A stretch of 9,952 nucleotides of DNA from CAYFPS01 sp964345075 (GTDB lineage: Bacteria > CAIWAD01). The stretch spans positions 1 through 9,952 of the forward strand of contig CAYFPS010000043.1 of the NCBI GenBank assembly GCA_964345075.1. The letters are read 5' to 3'. Shown one piece after another: positions 5,596 through 9,952 of this stretch. The position numbers and the translations under genes were made by a program. How positions within the stretch are numbered: the stretch's first letter is position 1; every line of letters begins with the position of its first letter. The notes below the pieces were generated by a model. That model saw only the letters and a list, made by a program, of their open reading frames with translations, was not told the origin of the DNA and did not search any database.

Positions 5596-6935
5596 CACGA
5601 CGCCTCCCGCGACGAGCGCCCGAAGACGCGGTCGAGCAGGACGGTCGCCGGATCGAAGGCCACCGCGTCGATGCCGGGCTTCGGCTGGAAGCCCTTGTGT
5701 CGCTCGCGCCGCTTCCCGTTGGCGACGGGATCCACGTAGCGCAGCGGGTGCCGCTTCTCTTCGTGGACCAGGACCGGTGGCGCCTGGGGCTCGAGCAGGC
5801 AACGCTCGATGCGCACCATGCGGCCAGCGAGGAAGCGGAGATCGGTCTCCCAGTCGACGCCACCGACGCTCAGCGTGCCGTCGCGCCGGACGCGGCGTCG
5901 ACCGTGCGCGGTCAGCGCCGCCTGCAGCTCGGCCTCGTCGAGCGCGCGCAGCGTGCGCTCGGCCCACACCTCGCTCGGGGCGCTCCCCATGAGTCCGCCG
6001 TGGGGCGCGCGGTGGTAGTGGGCGTCGAGCCACGCGAGCAGGCGCACCTGCACGTCGTGCAGCCGCCCGACCTGGCCGATGTGGTCGAGGCAGCCCTCAC
6101 GGAGCGTTCGCCAGAAACGCTCCATCTTGCCGCGCGCCTGCGGATCGTAGGGGCGCGCGTGAACCAGGGAGACGCGCAGACGGCTGCACGCGGTGGCGAG
6201 CATGTCGCCCGTGTAGGTGGGACCGTTGTCGAGGTAGAGCGTTCCCGGCGCGCCGAAGCGCCACAGGGCGCGGCTGAACAGCTCCAGCATCTCGATCTCG
6301 CGCTCGGTGCTGCAGGCCATCAGCGCAACGACGTAGCGGGACGCGTCGTCGAGGATGGCGTGGATGCGCAGCGGCGTGCGCTGACCGTCGAGGGTCAGGG
6401 TCGGGCCGTGACAGACGTCGGCGTGCCACAGTTGGCCGGCGCGCTCCGCCTGCCAACGGCGGCGCGCCGCGGGATCGTACTGGCGCCGGCGGGGCAGGCG
6501 CGGGAGCCCGGCGTCGCGGAACAGCCGGCGAACGGTCGACGCCGACACCTGCTCGTCGTCGAGGCGCCCGTCGAGCACGAGCGTCCGCAGGATCAGCTCG
6601 GCCGAGGCGCTGGGGTGCTCGCGCCGGATGTCGCAGAGCAGCTGGCGCTGCGCCGCGGTCAGGTCGCGGGCGTGGCCGGCGTCGCTGCGGCGGCGCGGTC
6701 GCAGCGCGTCGAGGCCGCCGCGCTTGTAGGCGTAGAACCAGCGTTCCATCGTCGAGACGCCGTAGGTCCGCGTGGTGGAGGCGCCGGGCGGGCGGCGCCG
6801 GATGCGGCTCATGCGGCGCAGCTCCGCGCGCAGCTCGCCGTGGCGGAACTCCTGGGTGACGAGCGGTCCGATGATCTGCGCACGGAAGTGTGCGACGGCC
6901 TCCGCGTGGTCGCGCGGGGCAAGCTCCAGGGTCAT
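5595..6935 (-). CDS. DDE-type (rve) transposase
   Basis: A 446-residue transposase with a retroviral-integrase-type catalytic core. The ATG at 6935 is preceded by GGAGG 5 bases upstream, which fixes the start; the frame is open back to 7181 but that part overlaps the preceding gene. Two helix-turn-helix regions come first (about 55-80 and 128-150). The core is at 165-325: D173 in WHADV, D236 in YLDNGPTY and E272 in GKMERFWRTL, giving DD(35)E spacing. A C-terminal part (345-410) looks like the beta-barrel of Mu/IS481-type enzymes. It would cut and join the element's ends, with the adjacent ATPase as activator. It overlaps the ATPase start by one base. No frameshift or missing catalytic residue is seen. 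Confidence 0.93.
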   Translation of the reverse strand: MTLELAPRDHAEAVAHFRAQIIGPLVTQEFRHGELRAELRRMSRIRRRPPGASTTRTYGVSTMERWFYAYKRGGLDALRPRRRSDAGHARDLTAAQRQLLCDIRREHPSASAELILRTLVLDGRLDDEQVSASTVRRLFRDAGLPRLPRRRQYDPAARRRWQAERAGQLWHADVCHGPTLTLDGQRTPLRIHAILDDASRYVVALMACSTEREIEMLELFSRALWRFGAPGTLYLDNGPTYTGDMLATACSRLRVSLVHARPYDPQARGKMERFWRTLREGCLDHIGQVGRLHDVQVRLLAWLDAHYHRAPHGGLMGSAPSEVWAERTLRALDEAELQAALTAHGRRRVRRDGTLSVGGVDWETDLRFLAGRMVRIERCLLEPQAPPVLVHEEKRHPLRYVDPVANGKRRERHKGFQPKPGIDAVAFDPATVLLDRVFGRSSREAS

Positions 6936-7056
6936 GTCGACCTCCGTTCTGGGGCGCCTTCCAGCAGGCGCCAGGGAGGTTTCGCAGGGTTCGGCGAGCG
7001 CCGGCAGGATCCTACCTGGTGGGCTCCTTCCGTCCGTTGAGCACAGGGGGTGGCCA

Positions 7057-7653
7057 TCACCGAGGTTGCAGGGACGCCGCGAAGATCCGGGCCTGGATGC
7101 CGTGGTCGACAGCGGACAGCGGCGAGGCGGTGAGCAGCTGGGCGGCGAAGGCCGAGGCGCGGTCCCGCGGGCCGCCCTCACCGACGCCGTAGCGGCGCAC
7201 CCAGCGGCGCAGCGACGGCCAGCCAGAGACCGACGCGCCGACGATCTGGAAGGGGCTGAGGTCGTCCCGCACGGCGCGCGCGGGTCGGCCGAGCTGGCCC
7301 CACATCGCCAGGGCGAGGCACACCGTCGGCCAGGTGTAGCGATGGCGGGGGACGACGCCCTGCGGGCCGACCTCGCAAACGGCGCCGCAGTCCTCGCACC
7401 GATACCGACGGACGCGGATGATCTCCTCGACCGGCTGAGCGCCGGGCGCCGTCAGGCCCAGGATGAGGCGCTCGCGCAGCCCGTGGCCGACCAGCCGTAG
7501 CGCGGCTCCGGGGGGTCGGCTGGCGATCGCGCACACCGGACACTGCTTCGGCCGCACCGCAGCGCAGGCCGGCAACTCGAGAATCCAGGCGCCAATCGAG
7601 ATCGGCGCGGCTATCCTGCGTCGGTCTCGGAGGTCCACTCGCCCCCGAGGCAC
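7057..7653 (-). CDS. DUF6431-like zinc-ribbon protein of the transposon
   Basis: About 198 residues, first gene of the transposon operon. Two CxxC pairs, CPVC (38-41) and CEDC (86-89), form a likely zinc ribbon. They are followed by the basic VVPRHRYTWPTV stretch (100-111) and a helical C-terminal half containing a possible helix-turn-helix (VSGWPSLRRWVRRYG, 142-156). I associate this pattern with DUF6431, found beside DDE transposases and AAA ATPases; the name is from memory and only moderately sure. It probably binds DNA in transposition or regulates the operon. The start is uncertain: GTG at 7653 has no ribosome binding site and lies in the loop of an 8-bp hairpin (7640-7663). A gap of 121 bases separates it from the transposase, with a GGCGCC/GGCGCC hairpin (6953-6972) in between. 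Confidence 0.75.
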   Translation of the reverse strand: MPRGRVDLRDRRRIAAPISIGAWILELPACAAVRPKQCPVCAIASRPPGAALRLVGHGLRERLILGLTAPGAQPVEEIIRVRRYRCEDCGAVCEVGPQGVVPRHRYTWPTVCLALAMWGQLGRPARAVRDDLSPFQIVGASVSGWPSLRRWVRRYGVGEGGPRDRASAFAAQLLTASPLSAVDHGIQARIFAASLQPR

Positions 7654-7663
7654 GGCGGGGGCG
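7640..7663 (-). promoter_or_regulatory. Hairpin over the predicted start of the zinc-ribbon gene
   Basis: CGCCCCCG (7640-7647) and CGGGGGCG (7656-7663) are perfect inverse complements around an 8-base loop that contains the GTG start codon (7653-7651). An alternative pairing, GGCACG (7649-7654) with CGTGCC (7662-7667), covers the same place. Such a structure could limit translation of the transposon operon, provided GTG is the real start. Confidence 0.3.
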
Positions 7664-7667
7664 TGCC

Positions 7668-7851
7668 GCTAACACGTCCCCGCCACTTCATTGGCCCGGC
7701 CCAGCGCCGGCGTGCCTCGCTCCTCGGGATCAGCCCTACATCGGTGACGGCGGCGGTGCTACTTCAGAGCGCGATGGCGGTGCGCGGTGATCACCTCGCG
7801 CAGGCTGCGCGGGATCGGGGCGTGGGGCTTCATTGGGGGTGGGGGCTAACA
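7668..7851. repeat. Paired short repeats at the right side of the transposon
   Basis: GCTAACA (7668-7674, 7845-7851) and CTTCATTGG (7686-7694, 7828-7836) each occur twice, in opposite order within the two pairs. Between them lie a 10-bp palindrome, GGTGATCACC (7786-7795), and an inverted repeat, CGCGCAG-G-CTGCGCG (7797-7811). This could be a transposase-binding end. TGTTAGC read inward from 7851 on the minus strand would be a plausible terminus, but no matching left end was found. Confidence 0.35.
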
Positions 7852-7901
7852 GGTGAGAGCGCGAGACGCCAAGGCGAACCGCTCGCTCCCGGAGAAGGAC
7901 T

Positions 7902-9952
7902 TCACGCCTCCCCCTCAGAGCCCGTTTCATCGTTGGCTTCAGGCTCGTCGAACTCGGGGTCATCGACCATCCGAAGCGCCGCCGGGGACGTTCCGCCGGG
8001 GAAGACGAAGCACTTGACGACCCACTGCCCCTCTCGCACTGGGCAGACGATGATCAGCAGGGGCTGGGCGCAGTCGTACCGGCGATCGCGGGCGACTTCT
8101 TTCATCTGCCTCTTGTCCTGTGGGGACGGCCACGGGACGTTGGCGGTGTGGAAGTGCCACTCGCCGACGTAGTGCGTGCGTGGCTGGCTGTTCCACCGGG
8201 CCACGAGCAGCGCTTCGAGTCCGTCAGTGCCTCGGTGGAACCAGTCGCGGCCGAACTTGGAATCCGCAGGGGGGCTGGTCGCCTCGCTGATCTCCGCAGT
8301 CGTGTAGTCGTGCGAGTAGGAGCCAATCAAGATGCCGCCGGTCTCCTGNNNNNNNNNNNNNNNNNNNNNNNNNNNNNNNNNNNNNNNNNNNNNNNNNNNN
8401 NNNNNNNNNNNNNNNNNNNNNNNNNNNNNNNNNNNNNNNNNNNNNNNNAGCCACACGTCGTCGCTTCGCGCTGGGAACAACGGAGACCAGCAGCCGGCGC
8501 CTTCGAGAGTCTCGCCGGCGGCAGACCAATCCGAACGCTCACCCTCGATCCAAGGCGCGACCTCCGCAAGGAAACCGTCGACCGGGAACGAGCAACCGCG
8601 GGCCTCGAAGAGGAAGAGTCGGTGAGCCGCGAACCCCATCGACGCTGAGAGAAACAGCCGCGGCATGGACCACCAGGCTCCCGCCAAGCGGCGGAGCACC
8701 TCATCCTCGCCGGTGCAGTCGATGACGACATCGAAGCGTTCGAGGACGGTGCGCAGCGCCTCACCCTGGGGAAGCTGCTTCTCGAACGCGGAGACCTTCG
8801 CCATCGGAGCTGCGGCGTGCAACCTCGCGGCGACGCGGGCTGCCTTGTTCTTTCCCAGATCGCCGCCAGTGAGCGTGTGACGAACGAGATTCCCGATCTC
8901 GAGAAGGTCATGGTCGATGATCAGGATGTCGTCCGCCCCACCACGGACCAGAAGTTCTGCGACGGCGGACCCGAGGGCGCCGGCACCAATGATCGCGATC
9001 GGTCGATCTCGAAGCGTGGCCGAGAACCTCCCCCGCGCCTGTAGGCGGTCCGGTTGCCAATTCGAGGTCTTGAGATAGGACAGCTTCGTGTTGCCCGCGA
9101 AGATGTCTCGCCGAAGCCGCTCGCTTCGGCCGCGGTCGTTGTCCCGAAAGCCGTTCATCGGCTTGATCTTGCGGGGCACGGTCGGCGGCATGATCGCTTG
9201 CCAATGAACCTCGGTCGTGGGGCCGTTCCACAGCGAGGGGATCTCGTATCCAATCAAGACGATGACGGCTTTCTCTCCGGCGGCTCGCCGCGCGAGCCAA
9301 CGAATGAAGCCGTCGACATCGACCTTGAGGCGCGCTCCGGTCTGACGGAGTTCGGCCCACGTGCCCGGTGCATGCCACGGAGGAACAACCACCGGCGCAG
9401 GCCAGATCCACCAATAGCCAACCCAAGGTTTGTCGGTGTCCGACACTCCGCGGCGACACGTACGAAACGTGTCGCCCTTCGTATCGAGGAACGTCTCCGC
9501 GACGATCGTCTTCTCGAACCCTGGGAGCACCCCCCACCAGACCTCTCCGAAGCGATTGGTCCGCCCGCTCCACGCAGAGTACGTGTCCGGGCCCTCGTCG
9601 TGAACGACCGTGAAGTCCTTGTTGAGGAGTTCCGATGGACACTGGGGCACCTCGAACGGCTCGGAGTCCACCATCAGTTGCTCGGTGGCGGCCAGGTCCA
9701 GCCAGCTCAAGCATCGCTCCACATGCCATCGCAGCCGCTCCTCGGCGTCAGTCTCCGGCTCAGGGCCTCCCGCGACACGCCCAAGGCGTTGGGACGGACT
9801 GTCGAGGCATGGCTTGCCTGTTCGCCATCTCTCGCCGTCCTTCTGCGGACCGACGTTGCGGTCCTGGTGGGGGAAGGTGTGGGCGATGCTGTCGCTCAGC
9901 CCGGGGTACAGCCGAATGCGGCCGGACGGGTAGATGTGGTCGACCAGCAAGA
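7902..9952 (-). CDS. E2-like/ThiF (E1-like)/JAB protein, 5' end beyond the window
   Basis: A partial ubiquitin-system-like protein; numbering is from the TTG at 9950, though the gene probably starts outside. Residues 1-110 resemble the second half of a prokaryotic E2 fold (YPSGRIRLYPG, TFPHQ, then WRTGKPCLD, with C48 the candidate conjugating cysteine). Residues 110-310 are of unclear fold. Residues 315-500 are a ThiF-type adenylation domain: GAGALG (322-327), D346 and D348, N354-R357, K369, D411, and GCWSP with C487 as candidate E1 cysteine. After the gap comes a JAB/JAMM peptidase: E536, then HFH (H599, H601), S609 and D612, matching HxHx7SxxD. Such proteins attach ubiquitin-like or other C-termini to targets and remove them again, as in type II CBASS (Cap2/Cap3) and related operons. 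A 100-N gap divides the E1 and JAB parts, so one polypeptide is probable but unproven. The acidic tail is DEPEANDETGSEGEA. Confidence 0.85.
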   Translation of the reverse strand, partial: LLVDHIYPSGRIRLYPGLSDSIAHTFPHQDRNVGPQKDGERWRTGKPCLDSPSQRLGRVAGGPEPETDAEERLRWHVERCLSWLDLAATEQLMVDSEPFEVPQCPSELLNKDFTVVHDEGPDTYSAWSGRTNRFGEVWWGVLPGFEKTIVAETFLDTKGDTFRTCRRGVSDTDKPWVGYWWIWPAPVVVPPWHAPGTWAELRQTGARLKVDVDGFIRWLARRAAGEKAVIVLIGYEIPSLWNGPTTEVHWQAIMPPTVPRKIKPMNGFRDNDRGRSERLRRDIFAGNTKLSYLKTSNWQPDRLQARGRFSATLRDRPIAIIGAGALGSAVAELLVRGGADDILIIDHDLLEIGNLVRHTLTGGDLGKNKAARVAARLHAAAPMAKVSAFEKQLPQGEALRTVLERFDVVIDCTGEDEVLRRLAGAWWSMPRLFLSASMGFAAHRLFLFEARGCSFPVDGFLAEVAPWIEGERSDWSAAGETLEGAGCWSPLFPARSDDVWXXXXXXXXXXXXXXXXXXXXXXXXXXXXXXXXXXQETGGILIGSYSHDYTTAEISEATSPPADSKFGRDWFHRGTDGLEALLVARWNSQPRTHYVGEWHFHTANVPWPSPQDKRQMKEVARDRRYDCAQPLLIIVCPVREGQWVVKCFVFPGGTSPAALRMVDDPEFDEPEANDETGSEGEA
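8349..8448. other. Assembly gap of exactly 100 N
   Basis: A run of exactly 100 N is the usual placeholder for a scaffold gap of unknown length. It lies between the ThiF part and the JAB part of the right-most gene. Frame agreement across it depends on an arbitrary length and is not evidence for a single gene. Confidence 0.98.

Larger units (their letters stand above)
4792..7653 (-). mobile_element. Transposon core: zinc-ribbon protein, DD(35)E transposase, AAA+ ATPase
   Basis: Three minus-strand genes, in transcription order DUF6431-like, transposase and ATPase, form a coherent transposition module with much higher G+C than the genes at the window ends. The coordinates are those of the coding core only. 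The true ends should lie in 4173-4791 and 7654-7901. On the right, CTTCATTGG occurs at 7686-7694 and 7828-7836, and GCTAACA at 7668-7674 and 7845-7851, which may be transposase sites. All three genes look intact, so the element may be functional. Confidence 0.8.

Noticed and set aside
5596..6033. N-terminal extension of 146 codons upstream of the ATPase
   Set aside because: It overlaps the transposase in another frame and is low-complexity R/A/P/G. The ATG at 5595 has GGGAGG 7 bases upstream and matches the family start.
5697..7040. Long plus-strand frame of 447 codons opposite the transposase
   Set aside because: It mirrors the GC3 bias of the minus-strand transposase, has a composition rich in A, R, G and V with no motif, and the opposite strand carries an intact DD(35)E enzyme with a ribosome binding site.
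6936..7181. N-terminal extension of 82 codons upstream of the transposase
   Set aside because: It overlaps the end of the zinc-ribbon gene and has no domain. GGAGG sits 5 bases before the ATG at 6935.
1..9952. CRISPR array, tRNA or rRNA genes
   Set aside because: I saw no regularly spaced identical repeats, no cloverleaf with a T-arm consensus and no rRNA-like stretch on either strand.

Overview
The window is GC-rich bacterial DNA, above 70% G+C by eye in the transposon and nearer 50% in parts of the left-most gene. Codon use is strongly GC3-biased and ribosome binding sites are classical. A PadR operon, a Fic enzyme and a three-gene zinc-ribbon/DDE/AAA transposon would fit a large-genome soil or marine bacterium such as a myxobacterium or actinobacterium, but no marker gene fixes the taxon. 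Runs of 10 N (322-331) and exactly 100 N (8349-8448) show a draft assembly. Both runs fall inside coding regions and limit what can be claimed.

Layout from left to right. (1) An unrecognised protein of about 256 residues on the minus strand (23-793), less GC-rich than its neighbours. (2) A short spacer with two strong hairpins, 889-929 (terminator-like) and 965-995 (possible insertion-sequence end). (3) A tightly coupled minus-strand operon transcribed from about 2831 down to 1105: ABM-like small protein, PadR repressor, SDR oxidoreductase. Both junctions are ATGA overlaps. A perfect 7-bp inverted repeat sits on the -10 region of its promoter and is a good candidate PadR operator. (4) A divergent plus-strand Fic AMP-transferase (2994-4172) with an N-terminal inhibitory motif and a C-terminal winged helix. 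A perfect 12-bp inverted repeat lies in its promoter and leader. (5) About 620 bp without a gene (4173-4791) holding an imperfect repeat family and a perfect 10-bp inverted repeat. (6) A transposon core on the minus strand, in order of transcription: DUF6431-like zinc-ribbon protein, DD(35)E transposase, TniB/ExeA-like AAA+ ATPase. Its exact ends were not resolved. (7) At the right edge, a minus-strand reading frame with E2-like, ThiF/E1-like and JAB/JAMM parts in that order, resembling bacterial ubiquitin-like conjugation systems in anti-phage operons. It runs off the window, so its partners lie beyond 9952.

How it works together. The SDR/PadR/ABM operon looks like a self-regulated small-molecule response module, with PadR probably repressing its own promoter. 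The Fic gene shares that intergenic region but has its own palindrome and may regulate itself. The transposon and the E2-E1-JAB gene are accessory DNA, and the right end is the part most likely to belong to an interesting system. The E2-E1 and JAB parts are joined only across the 100-N gap, so the triple fusion is likely but not proven by this sequence.
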